From Trametes villosa (Eukaryota > Basidiomycota > Agaricomycetes > Polyporales > Polyporaceae), in the NCBI GenBank assembly GCA_002964805.2, contig PUDQ02000001.1:8394001-8458000 (forward strand): a stretch of 64,000 nt of DNA. The letters are read 5' to 3'. The notes beneath the pieces are model-generated. The model saw nothing but the letters and a program-made list of their open reading frames with translations. It had not been told where the DNA came from and made no database searches. Shown piece after piece: positions 1-10,869 of the stretch; position 1 is the stretch's first letter; every line of letters begins with the position of its first letter. Position numbers and translations under genes: made by a program.

Positions 1-151
1 AGGCCTCGAGAGCGGAGGTCGTGGAAGAACGTGGCTCCTGGGAATGAATCGGTGACTTGCAAACAATGTGACCCCATGAGAGCTTACAGGAACCGTCGGC
101 TGTGGTCTCGTGTGCGGCTCTCGCCGTGCGTCGGACGCGTAATGCGAAGTA

Positions 152-1040
152 TCATCCTAAGGTGCTATTATGATCACTTGACGTGGTATGCGCAACAGCC
201 GCTCTTACCACAGGTCGAGGGATCCCCAACTCGGAAGTCGCCTTCCCCTTGCCTTTGTCGACGTACGTCTGTGACGACGAAGAGGGTCCGACCGCAACCG
301 GTGGTTGTGATCGGTAGGTATCTGCCGGGGAAGATACGGGCAGCATAGGCACCAAGCGGTCTTGACCGAGGATGTCTTTCTCATCCACGTATACAGTTCC
401 GCAGATCACACATTCCTGCAGCGGCGACGTCTGAGCGCAGGCGCGGGGTTTGTTTTGCGGAAAATACTCGCCTTTCTCGGGTCGATGGTGGCCTGCACCT
501 TTGGGGGACGCACGAGGGGGATCCCGTAGCAGTTGGGATTAGGGCATTCATCTCCCAGCATCGCCCACCCTCTGAGCATGCGTCTGCCGATCTCGGCTGA
601 AGCCGTGTCGGATTGCTGCCGACGACGAAGGAGCTCTGCGGTGTCCATGATGGGCGCAAGAAGGGGCGACTCCGGTGCGCTCGACACATCCGTCGGTGGA
701 GTTGAAGAACGGGACATCTGCGTGCTGTACGAAACCGTGGATATAGAGCTTGCATCTGGGGCAGGAGAGGCTTGGGATGCCAGTGCCGGCCGCACCGAGG
801 AGCTTGGCCCCGCATTGCTGCCCGGTGCTGGATCACAGTTGACGCAGAAATGGATGGCAGCCGAGACGGCGGAAGGAGACCTCATCATAGGGACTCTGCC
901 GCATTTTGAGCAGATTCTATCCGTCAGGATCTACAGTATGCGGTTACTTCAGTTCTCCTCCTGAAGAAGAATAACGGACTCACCCAACCCTTGAGCATAT
1001 ATTCACCTAGAGCGCTGGATACGTCAATAACTGTCGCCAT
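152..1040 (-). CDS. Zinc-ribbon protein of the ZNRD2/SSSCA1 (autoantigen p27) type, two ribbons
   Basis: Three exons can be read: 1040-984, 930-472 and 415-152. The protein begins MATVIDVSSALGEYMLKGW and has two copies of the family's module: a helix (GEYMLKGW, later GRRMLRGW) followed by a CxxC...CxxC ribbon. In ribbon one the pairs are CSKC and CVNC; in ribbon two they are CPNPNC and CVIC, the last pair supplied by exon 3. A Ser/Pro-rich linker separates them. The second intron (416-471) only restores the frame with a GC donor (AAG|GCGAGT). Human ZNRD2 has one ribbon and is linked to centromere and tankyrase biology; the role here is unknown. The 3' end is uncertain: the frame stops near 152, but a donor-like GTAAGA near 200 leaves room for a further exon towards or past the left edge. 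Confidence 0.72.
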
Positions 1041-2311
1041 GTTTTCTCGTCCGAAGTGCACGATGATCAAGGAGGAGGAGAAGATCAAGAGCGCTTCGCG
1101 AGTGGGAAGCATAATCGGCGTTAAAAGTTGCTATTAACTGCCGTTAGAACCGCCTTCAAAGCGGCCGTTGATTGCCTTCAGAAACGCCCTTAGAGCGGCC
1201 TACTATCGAAACGGGCGGTCACAACAAGCCTAAGCATTCCAGAGCCGCTCTCTGCCAATAGTTCTTTGTCAAGGCGGCTGCGAACAGCTGCGAACGCAAG
1301 AAGTCCGCGGCATGCAATATAAAAAGGAGATATCTGCACATTATATACTAGATACTAGTAGCTATCGACGCCAGAGTGGAAATGATGTAGGTGCGGATAA
1401 GTAACCCGTGCAGCGTTCCCTAGGACGCCCCAGTGATTCTCCTACCGAGTACTAGCATTCACCGCGAGTATGCATAGACAGCGAAGGGCAGCAACAAGCT
1501 GTTCCGTTGAGATCCTAGGTTCCGTGCAGCGTTCACACAAGGCTTCGCACAAACGACGGTGTTATTACGAGGATAACACGCCTACAGCATCAAGCGGAAG
1601 CACTACATACACCTCGACTCAGGCACGTCTGCCGCCCCCATCGCAAGGTGCGCAAATGGAGGCCGAGTCGGTATGAAGCGGTATGATTATGACGAGTGCA
1701 ATCCGGAGGTCGCCAGTCAAGGACCAGGCAAGCCGCAAGGGCGTAACCTACGCAGAAGCGGAAGTTGTTAGCTCGCCTTTCGAATGAGCTGACTTAGCAT
1801 CGAGGGCTTACGACTAGACATGATCCCACAAGCGATCCCGCGCCCACCGCTCCACGAGGCCGTGTACGTCGAGCGTGTCTTGAGGGGACATGGCGGGCTC
1901 GTCGACGGTAGAAGATTCACGAGTCGCGGCCGCGAGCACAGGTCGCGATGCCGACGAGCCACCGTCGACAGTACTTGTGCGGCGATGGACTTTCTCAAGG
2001 CCCATCGTCGGCCCCAAGAACCGCCGATGTTGGAAAACGAAACTAAAAATTGGCCAGGATCGGGCAGAGGCGCCGGTAGGACGGTACGCTGTAGTGGATT
2101 TTATCAGGACGACGGTGGGAACACGTAAAGGATCGGTGCTTACCTGGCCAGAGGCTAGAGAAATCATACTAATATCATACACACCTTCGCCCGAGAGAGA
2201 ATACAGCCAAGCCAGAGAGAAACCAGAGAAGGAGAGGCCAGACAGTGATAGGACTTGGCAAGCGACGAGGTCGTCGGGAGCATCTTCGGATGCTCTTCCT
2301 CGTCGAGCCTG
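1041..2311. other. Intergenic region with a possible unplaced minus-strand exon
   Basis: No confident gene. A TATA-like stretch (AATATAAAAAG) lies near 1317-1327. On the minus strand an open frame from about 2090 down to 1814 follows an acceptor-like CTACAG and ends in a hydrophilic stretch (DTLDVHGLVERWARDRLWDH then stop). It could be a C-terminal exon of the small coiled-coil gene to its right or a chance frame. Nothing else is recognised. Confidence 0.3.
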
Positions 2312-2957
2312 TCAGCCTATTCCGGCGCGTTCATCCTTGAAACCCTTCTCCTACAACACGGGTGAGCAGTAAACTCAATATAATAAATGAGAACGTACCG
2401 TTGCACTGGCAGCATTGCATCCCCGAAGCCTGAACCTCTCAATCTCTTCCTCTCGATCTCTCGCGACATCCTCAACACTCGGCTCCCCATACCAGTACCA
2501 ATCGTCATCCTCCTCGGACGGGCTCGCGCTGATGCAGAAGTCCCTGTCGTCGAAAGTATGACCACACGCCTCCTTGATATCCTCAGAGCTGACACAATCC
2601 TGAGGGTCCTCGGTACGAGCGTGTTGGCCGACTTCGACGACGTCGACTCCTTCGACATCGTGGCTGACAGCCACTGGTGACGGAGCAGCGGTGGCCGAGG
2701 CGGGCTGGGAGACTCGAGCGACGGGGAACATGAACTCGCATGTGAGCCCCCCGGCGTCGGTGGACTTGACGATGGGCAGGAGCTTCATCTCGGAATGGAG
2801 GCGTTCGCGGAGCTAGTCAACGTGAGTAAAGTAGATTGTCGTCGAAGTGCCAACGAGAACTCACCTGAGACACCTCCGCCTCCAGGCGGGTGACCTGAGG
2901 GCGAGAGAAAAAGCTCGCTACGCGGGCCATTTGCGTATAGACGAAGCTGGTGGACAT
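2312..2957 (-). CDS. Small coiled-coil protein, function unknown
   Basis: I do not recognise this gene. Exons 2957-2865, 2812-2399 and 2350-2312 join in frame. The protein starts MSTSFVYTQMARVASFF and has a short coiled coil (TRLEAEVSQ followed by LRERLHSEMKLL) across the first splice. A hydrophilic, acidic region follows (SEEDDDWYWYGEPSVEDVARD), then a short charged tail (EKGFKDERAGIG). It is about 180 residues, with no signal peptide or membrane segment. Introns are 52 and 48 bases with clean GT-AG borders. The last exon is the weakest part; alternative downstream exons on the same strand (about 2090-1814) are possible. It is transcribed divergently from the GH47 gene on its right. Confidence 0.5.
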
Positions 2958-3628
2958 GACGGTAAAGCAGTGGTTGTGTTCTTGGGGTTCGACAAGTGAC
3001 GACGATGGTAGACGGAGGCAAAATGGTACAAGGGGCTGCCAAGCCTGGGTACAGTCTACTTAGCCCGGGTGGGCAGGAGGCGGGCGAGGCTGCCATTGTC
3101 AGCCTTGGGCTGCCGTGCACCATAGTGAACCGAACATTGTCAGTTTCGATTGCAACCGCACGTTCGATGTGTTTATCGTGCATCTCAGGGGAGCCCGAGT
3201 TGCATACTTGAAGATGAACCGCTGTTAAGCATGGGAGTACGTTACGTCCGTGGGCGTGCACGCGTCGAGGGTTCCGAGTGCCCGAGAAGTCCCGTCAAGT
3301 TGACCGGTTGAACAATGCGCGTGTATACGCGGAAGTCTGGGAGTCACTGCTGAAGTTCGTGTGTACTGAGACCAACATTGGAGATGAAGAGACGCGAGAG
3401 TGCTGAGGAGGATCGAGTCGTCGCGCTGGTCCACTTTTAGGAGGCGCCGCGCCCGCGTATTGCGCGTATCACGTGCGCGTATGTCCACGTCGTTCCGAGA
3501 GAATCGGAGTTGGTGACCGTGTGTGTTTCCCGCCGACGGCCACCCTCGGCCACCACTCTCGCCACTCACAGCACACCACTCACAGCCAGGGCACATCGTA
3601 CTGGCAGTTGCCTCTCATCTTGCTCTGT
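2958..3628. promoter_or_regulatory. Divergent intergenic promoter region
   Basis: This 671-base stretch lies between the minus-strand coiled-coil gene and the plus-strand GH47 gene, so it should hold both promoters. No convincing TATA box or repeat was found, and the overlapping frames on both strands look like chance. Confidence 0.4.
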
Positions 3629-6600
3629 ATGAAGTGGCCCTCGCTCTGGCCCACCGGTCTGCTCGCTCTCCTTCTAGCTGCACTTGACAGCCCTTGGTCA
3701 ATCCCTGCACTTGCTTCGCCCGGACCTGCATCATGGCCGAGCAGCCGGAAAGTCGCCGTGAGGTATGCTTCTGTCTCACTTAGCGAGTCATGTACCTCAT
3801 AGATACTGTAGGGAACAAGTGCGCGAGCTATGGCACCACGGCTATGACCACTACATGAAGTCCGGTGCGTACCCCTTTGCTGCACCTCCAAGAAGGTTGT
3901 GCTCATGGTGGGTCGGTCAGCGTTTCCCTTGGATGAAGTAACGCGGTCGCACCCCCTCCCTAGTTGCCGCTGACACCCCTCGTAGCTTGCGCCACTATCA
4001 TGTACGGGGCGCGGACCCAACTACCTCAATCCGTGCGTACTACCTCTCTCGCTAGTTGACTTGCACTGAATTGCATCCCTCTTCAGTGCCGACATCGCGG
4101 CAAACGACGTTGCGGGCAACTTCTCCGTTACCCTGGTCGATGCCCTCGACACGCTCGTTGTCCTGAATGACCCCCCAGGATTTGAGGACGCTGTCCGCAA
4201 GGTCATCCGCTGGGTCTCCTTTGACGTCAACACTAAACCGCAGGTGTTCGAGACAACGATCAGGGTTATGGGTGGCCTACTATCAGGGCACATCTTTGCC
4301 AACAAACCAGAACAGCCGTTCCACTTGCCTTGGTACCAGGGGGAGCTATTGGAGCTTGCATACGATCTAGGCGTGCGACTCCTCCCGGCGTTCAACACTG
4401 TCACTGGGCTGCCGTATGCGAGGGTACCGAGTATTTCCTACGGTCAAAGCTTCTCTCTCATCCGTTTAATAGATCAACTTGCGCCATGGAGTACCCAGAG
4501 GCGAATCGACAGACACTTGTACGTGACCCTTTGCCGGGCGACCCATGGTGGTCTGATCATCTACAGGTACCGCTGGCGCAGGATCGCTGATCCTCGAGTT
4601 CGGCACCCTAAGTCGGTTGACGGGCGACGATCGCTTCGAGAAGGCGGCCTACAAGGCCTTCTTTGCGCTCTGGAACCGCAGGTCGGACGTGGGTCTTGTA
4701 GGCAACACCATCAATATATTTACTGGCGTACGTACCCCGAGTGTATGGCGTGAAACGCAACGTGACAATTTTCCCGGTAACAGTCGTGGACCCACCCGGA
4801 GGTCAGCAGCATTGGCGCTGGAATCGACTCGTTCTACGAGTACGCGTTGAAATGGTATATCATGAGTGGTGGGTCCTCGCGTCGCTATCGTCACCGTGCT
4901 GTACCTTACAGCTCTTCATAGGGGAGGTGGAGTTCCTCGACGTTTGGCAGGATTCGTACGCGTCTGTCATGCGGTACGCTAGGGCACCAGATGGTTTCTG
5001 GGTGAGCCATAATATCACCCTCAATCTTTGACTTCTCGCTGACATTTTTGCAGTATCGACAAGTGAACATACATTCGGTATGCGTGCCAGATAAGAAGAG
5101 TGTCCTTCGTTGCTGAGATTGTCATAGGGTGATGCCCAGTATAGCACTGTCGACTCGCTGTCGGCATTTTGGTCCGGACTGCAAGTGCTCGGGGGCGACA
5201 TCGAAAACGCGGTGAAGTCCCATCTAGTTTGTACATCAATCATTGCCCTCAAAGCGAACTATACGTCTCACAACAGCCTATCTCCAGATTACAATATTTG
5301 GCGCGGCTTTGCGGGTCTCCCGGAAGTCTGGGACATGAGCTATCGACAAGCAACATCTTTCCAGTATCCTCTACGACCAGGTGCGTGCTGAGTTCATAGA
5401 TAACCCAGCCAGCTCGCTCATGACTTCACTTCATAGAATTCGTGGAGTCCACATGGTATCTATACCGCGTGAGTGCCCAGGTAGAATGAGTCGATCAGAA
5501 TGATGACTGACCTTGAATCCAGGCAACGCGCGACCCATTCTATCTAGATATAGGAGGTAGTCCAACGCTCCGCCCCCCCCCCGTGAACATCGAGATTCTG
5601 ACAGTGAAGTCCAGAACGTATCCTCCACGATATCACATTGCGAGCGAGGTCAGAATGCGGCTTGACGGGCATCAGCGACCTCCGCACCAACTCGCGCGAC
5701 GACCGCATGGAGTCCTTCGTGCTCTCCGAAACGCTCAAGGTACGCAGCGCAACACGTACGTTCAAAATAACTGATCAACAATCCGCGCGCAGTACCTCTT
5801 CCTCCTCTTCGACGAGGAGAACCCGCTGCACGCGGACGACTCGCACTGGGTCTTCACCACCGAGGGCCACATCCTCACGCTCGACCCCGCGCACCTCCGC
5901 CCGATCTCGCCCGCCCGCCGCAAATTGCGGCGCGTCGAGAGCCTGCAGTGTCCCGCGTACGCGCCGCCGGTGCTTGCGTACGATGCGCCGGACGACTACT
6001 CGCGCGACTCGGGGCTCGTCGGCGGCGTGATGGCGCGCGCGGACTACGAGTACGCGCGCCAGCTCATCGGACGGCTCAACTCGGACAACGAGACGCGCTG
6101 GTGGGATGCGGACGGGTGGTGTGCGCTGCCGAAGCATGAGCCATACGTGCGTCGTTCTGTGTTGTTGGTACTCGCGGTGGAGGCTGACCGTGAGTGGGCG
6201 TAAACAGACGTACGACTTTGTGCTCTCGGCGCACGGGGAGGCCGTCCTGGAGGACCCGAGTCCGTCCGCAGAGAAGATCGTGGCGGTAGCGGACGGCTAC
6301 CTCGTACATAATATCACCGGTATCCGCGTGCACATCGTCAGCCGCCTAGACGGAAAGGGCTACGACGTCGCGAAACGTGAGTTTTTCACTCCCGACGTCA
6401 AGACGGTGAGCTCACCGCTGTCTAGTGGGGCCACATGCCGTCAAAACTGGACAGAAGATCTACTTCAACGACAGCACGCTCGTGCTCGCCCCGACAGACG
6501 GCAAGGGGACGCCGCCACGCCGTGTTCCCGAGGTCGAGCTCCGGCTCTACCTCGAGTACGTCGACCCGCTACTCCAGCTACAGGCCCCGGGCATGCACGA

Positions 6601-7192
6601 CGTCATCACCGAGACCGTCGTCTCCGCCGCGACCGCGATGTTCGCCGGGGACCCCGCCGCGCCGCGAGCCCCGGACGGCACGCACCCACTACGCTTCGGG
6701 CACGGTGACGGCGTGCGCGTCACGCACGACCCCGACAACCCCTATGGGTGCGCACCGTTTGACGAGGTCTTCGACGGCGCAGCGGTCGTCGTCGCGCGGG
6801 GCGAGTGCACGTTCCTCGAGAAGCTTGTGCGCGCACAGCAGGCGGGCGCGTCGGGTGTCGTAGTGCTGGGGAACGAGGAGCAGCATATCAACCCGTCGGT
6901 CGATCTCGAGGAGCTGAAGGTAGCGGGGCCCGAGATTAACGACGTCGCGATCGTCGTGCTCAGGCGACCCGACGCGCAGCTCGTTTTGGACATGCTCGAG
7001 GCTGCAGACCGACACGACCTTGGCGATGTGCGGCTTGTCGTCGAGCCGTGGGCCGACGGGCTCGCCGAGGCGGACGAACACGAGCACGGACGCGCGAACG
7101 AGCCAACGAAGACGACAGGGAAGCCGGAGGACTCGCAGCGCGTGCTGTACCTCAACAACCACCCGCTGCTCAACACGAGGCTATTGGTCTAG
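3629..7192 (+). CDS. GH47 EDEM-type alpha-mannosidase-like protein with C-terminal PA domain
   Basis: The product resembles ER degradation-enhancing alpha-mannosidase-like proteins (EDEM/Htm1), which trim or recognise mannose on misfolded glycoproteins and commit them to ER-associated degradation. The N-terminus ([19 protein letters not shown]) is a signal peptide. After splicing many short introns the family blocks appear in order: [135 protein letters not shown] and [10 protein letters not shown]. The C-terminal third contains a protease-associated domain (GCAPFDEVF...[19 protein letters not shown]), as in EDEM3. No KDEL-like retrieval signal is present at the end (NTRLLV). Introns are about 45-70 bases. 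The start is the first ATG ahead of the signal peptide. The family assignment is strong; whether it cleaves or only binds is not shown. Confidence 0.9.
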
Positions 7193-7354
7193 TCTAGTCG
7201 CGGGACGTCTGCGCACGCTTGGCTACGCTGTATGTACATGCTCTGCTGCTATGGTACGAATACACTGGGACGGGACATTTGGTATACTGCACCGGCCCTT
7301 GCTGCTTCTGCTCTGGTCTTCGTGTGCGCGTACAGGGTGCTGGGGTCTCGGGGT

Positions 7355-8087
7355 TTAGTCGTCGACCTGGACGATCGAGTACATCGGCGCGTCGAGCTTC
7401 TCGGCAGCCTTGAGGAAGGTGAGCTCGATGATGAAGAGGTACTCGAGCGTGTTGCCGCCGAGCTTGGCGACGAGCTCGCCCGCAGCCTTCGCGGAACCGC
7501 CTGTGCTTCGGGTCAACACCTCCAAAATACGCGCCATTCTGGGATGAACTGACCAGTGGCAATGAGGTCGTCAATGATCACGACGTTTTGACCCTTCGCG
7601 ATCGCGTCCGCCTGCATCTCGAAGACGTCCTACCACAAGCGCCCCGCGTCAGCTCCCCTCCGTCCCTCTCGCACAAAACTGCAGAAAAACACGCACGATG
7701 CCGTACTCCTTCTGGTACTCCGCGTGGATCGTCTCCCCAGGGAGCTTCCCGCGCTTGCGCACGGGCACGAACGCGGCGCCGAGGCGCATCGCGATGATGG
7801 GCCCGAGCAGGAAGCCGCGCGCGTCGAGCCCGACCACGACGTCGATCTTCTTCGACGGCGAGCTCGCGATCGTGTGCGACGTGAGCCGGTGCACGAAGTG
7901 CGTGATCAGCGTCTCGAACGCGACCGGGTCCCGGAGGAGGGGGAAGATGTCCAGGAAGACAATGCCCTGTATGCGCGATGTTAGCGATTCGGAGAACGCG
8001 CTGAGGTCGACACTTGGCTCGCACCTTCTTGGGGTAGTCGGGGTACGACCGCAGGAGGCCTCTCAGGTAGTCGACGTCGGCAGGCAT
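7355..8087 (-). CDS. APT1: Adenine phosphoribosyltransferase
   Basis: The enzyme converts adenine and PRPP to AMP in purine salvage in the cytosol. Four exons (8087-8025, 7966-7697, 7629-7554, 7500-7355) give a 184-residue protein, the usual APRT size, starting MPADVDYLRGLLRSYPDYPK. Diagnostic blocks are GIVFLDIFPLLRDP, VVGLDARGFLLGPIIA, the flexible-loop region KRGKLPGETIHAEYQKEYG and the PRPP-binding motif VVIIDDLIATGGSAKAAGEL. The last motif is split by the third intron at the glycine run. All borders are GT-AG. It lies tail-first towards the GH47 gene, with only about 160 bases between their stops. Confidence 0.95.
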
Positions 8088-8494
8088 GGTGGTGGTCGGG
8101 TGTACGGCTTTCTGGCTGAGCACGACGACGATAAAACGCGCTGTGGCTGAAGTATTTGTGCCTCCCGATCATCTGCTATAATCCGGGATCGGCGCAGCTT
8201 AAAGAGATCTGGCGCGCACGCCGACGTCGGCGGTACCTCACGAGAACGGAGCGCCGGCACCATATCCCCGACCGTGGCCAGCGTTGGGCGACAGGTACTT
8301 CAGACGGCACGGAGAATGCACACGAATAGGGATCCCGGTACAATCACAACTGACATAACGATAGACACGAGTGCAAGCAGACAACAGGATGAGTGGTATG
8401 GCGTGCGCGTGATCATGTCATAGATTGCCATACCCTTGTAGCATAAGTGCGAGAGATCATGATGGAGGATACAAGAGCAGACAACAGTAGGCTT
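8088..8494. other. Intergenic: APRT 5' flank and eS1 3' flank
   Basis: About 400 bases between the APRT start and the eS1 stop, both on the minus strand. It should contain the APRT promoter and the eS1 3' untranslated region. No gene, repeat or structured RNA was recognised. Confidence 0.5.
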
Positions 8495-9489
8495 TTATAC
8501 AGACTCGAGGATCTCGGGCTCCTTGAAGTCCTTCGCTACACGAGTGCCAGTCTCCTGCAAGCGGAACACAATCAGTAAGTATCCTGGATACTAGCGATAA
8601 AGGGTGCACTCACGTCTGTCGACTCGCCGTGGAGCTCGAGCAGCTTCGACATATCGAACTTCGGCGCCTTGATGATCTTCGCCTTGTGGATGTAGACGTT
8701 CTGGAGGGGGTAGATACTCCGCGCCGCCTTCTCGATCTCACGGCCAATCGCCTCAGGAACGAACTTCTGCACCAGCTCCTTCAGGTCACAGCTCGTCGCC
8801 TCCCGGGTCATGATCTCGAACATCTTCTTGCGGATCTCCCGGATCTGCGAAGACTGAGCGTACGTGGTCTTGCGGACCTGCGTAGGCCGGCGCTTGGTGA
8901 AGCCAATCGCGAAGAGACGGAGGAGGTAGCCGTCGGTCGTCTTCACGTCGACGTGCGCCTCGATGAGAGTCTGCCATTTCCGGACGAGCGAGCGAAGCTT
9001 GTCGGAAGTGAAGCTCATGCCGTGGAAGTTGGTCAGGCAGCTCTTGCCCTGGACCTCGTCCACCCGAAGCTTGATCTTGCGGAAAGCCTGCTCCTCATCC
9101 TTGTTAAGGTCGGCCAGGGAGACCTCAACGATACGGCCCTTCAGGGAGTCGTTGGCGTTTTCTATGGCACAATAAGATGCAGCCGCGTAACGAGAACGGA
9201 AGCCACATACTGAGACCCTGGGAGCGGTTGACAAGAGTCTTGCCGACATTCTTGACCTCGAAGATTGAAGGCGCCTTGATGTCGTACCAGTCTTCCCGCC
9301 GCCGCAGAGTGAGTCTTACCGCACTGGCCCATGAGTATGATAGACTCACCCTTGCGGGAGAAGGGGTCGACGACCTTTTTCTTGATACCCTTCTTGCCCT
9401 TAGACAAACGCTTGTTCTACACGCGAGTACGGTCAGAACCAGCAGTTTACGAGAACCCACAGAGAGCCACAGACCTTGCCAACAGCCAT
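8495..9489 (-). CDS. RPS1: 40S ribosomal protein eS1 (S1/S3a)
   Basis: This is a structural protein of the small ribosomal subunit. The first exon encodes only MAVGK (9489-9475). The following exons read [97 protein letters not shown] and [20 protein letters not shown], and the end is [19 protein letters not shown]. These match eS1 in order and the length is normal at about 255 residues. Short introns follow codon 5, the SRK block, the QGL block and the GESTD block. It shares a short divergent upstream region with Atg10. Such genes are usually highly and growth-dependently expressed, but no specific promoter element was identified. Confidence 0.96.
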
Positions 9490-9693
9490 GATGGGTTCTC
9501 AGAAAGAGATGCGGCTGGGGAGTACCGCGAGGAGGGGGGAGCCGGCAGTTGGTCGGGCTGAGTTTGGGGATGCGTGAGTGCCGCCAGACGCGGGCAGCAG
9601 CAGGCTAGGGTGTGGGAAACTACCATGGGTGGCTGAAACCTTAATCTCTGAGCTGCAAGGATGGTTTCTCACGCCACACCGCTCTCAGTCCTC
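9490..9693. promoter_or_regulatory. Short divergent promoter eS1/Atg10
   Basis: Only about 200 bases separate the start codons of the minus-strand ribosomal gene and the plus-strand Atg10 gene, so the two genes must share upstream sequence. No specific element was identified. Confidence 0.45.
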
Positions 9694-10466
9694 ATGCTCT
9701 CCTCCCTCACTCGCGCACAGTTCGAGGACGCGTGTCGTCGTTACGTCGATGCTCAACGTTGTGATCAGCGTTCCGATGCGAAACTATACCCGACCGGCTG
9801 GACATGGCATGAACATCCTGTAGGCTCGCCTGAGTATCCGGTCCGCTCAGCGCGTGGTGGTTCTAATGCTTGCCCAGTACGTCTCTGGCTTAGGCTATCT
9901 TTCGAGAACCGTCCTACTGCCCCGAGCTCAGCCAACCGAAGCGGACGATGTTGCCGATCTTGGGTCCATGCCCGCGGTGGAGGACGAGTCCACTGCCATG
10001 ATCCCGGAGGAGCCTCTGGCGTGCAAGCAACATGTCGTCTACTCGCCCACCTTCGAAGTGCCCGCATTCTACTTCACGTTGCATGAGAGTAGTGCGTCTC
10101 AGCGCAGACCGCCTCTGCGAACGTGGCCTGATGTCCTGACGATCCGCAGGCGGCTCCCCCTTGAGCTTGGATGAGGTTGTACGGTCTGCGTTGTTTCGAC
10201 GTCACGCCCTACCCTCACCAGATGGCAACACTTTCGGGCTAACGCTCCCGGACTCTTCCCTGTCATTGCTCTCTCAAGGCGACCATCCTACGCTCGGGAC
10301 GCCCTCATGGTACTTTCACCCCTGCCACACCTCCGAGGTTGTCGGGGAGATCCTGTCCGATCCTGACGGCGCGCCGGTGGGAGACGAGCTGGTGCGATGG
10401 ATGGAGGTGTGGTTCATGGTCCTGAGTAACGTAGTAGACTTTCATGCGGGCAGCGAATCATCATGA
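9694..10466 (+). CDS. ATG10: Autophagy E2-like conjugating enzyme Atg10
   Basis: Atg10 transfers Atg12 to Atg5, a step in autophagosome formation. Three exons (9694-9819, 9878-10091, 10150-10466) give about 218 residues starting MLSSLTRAQFEDACRRYV. Family features are the GWTWHEHPYVSGLGYLSRTV block, the strand region VVYSPTFEVPAFYFTLHES and the catalytic-cysteine motif near the C-terminus (PSWYFHPCHTSEVVGEIL), where the cysteine of HPC is the expected thioester residue. This is followed by RWMEVWFMVLSNVVDF. An in-frame ATG at 9661 could add 11 residues; I chose 9694 because it begins the conserved part. The two introns have normal GT-AG borders. Confidence 0.85.
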
Positions 10467-10869
10467 AGCGTTGCTGGGCGAATGCGCCCTGATCCCGAAC
10501 GGAGAGCGCGGAGCAGGGGCGGGGGTCTCGTGGACGCGCGGGGGAATCAGCTGCTCGCGCGCGGCGCCCCCGCCGGTCGGGTCATGGCCTGACAAGCGAC
10601 GCCGAGTCTTATATAAGAGACCGAGCGGTCTCAGCGTTCCCCGCCCGACGCTGGACAACACCGGTACGACTTTGAGCACAACGCGTCTTTGTCGGAGAGA
10701 GACCGGCGCCCCAGTCGTACGATCGTCAAATACCCAGAACCCCGACCCCGCGTTAGCGGCTAATCGATCAATTCCACTCTCGAAGCGCATATAAGGCCAG
10801 GACGAGATGCTTGCCGCTCGTATATCCATACCCTCCTCCCCGGCCACCCTCAGACACCTCGCCCGCAGA
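10467..10869. promoter_or_regulatory. Promoter region of the thiolase gene
   Basis: Two TATA-like elements lie here: ATATAAGAGA at 10611 and ATATAAGG at about 10789. The second is about 80 bases upstream of the start codon and is the better core-promoter candidate. No other feature was seen; the minus-strand frame crossing this stretch is a shadow of the thiolase coding region. Confidence 0.45.
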
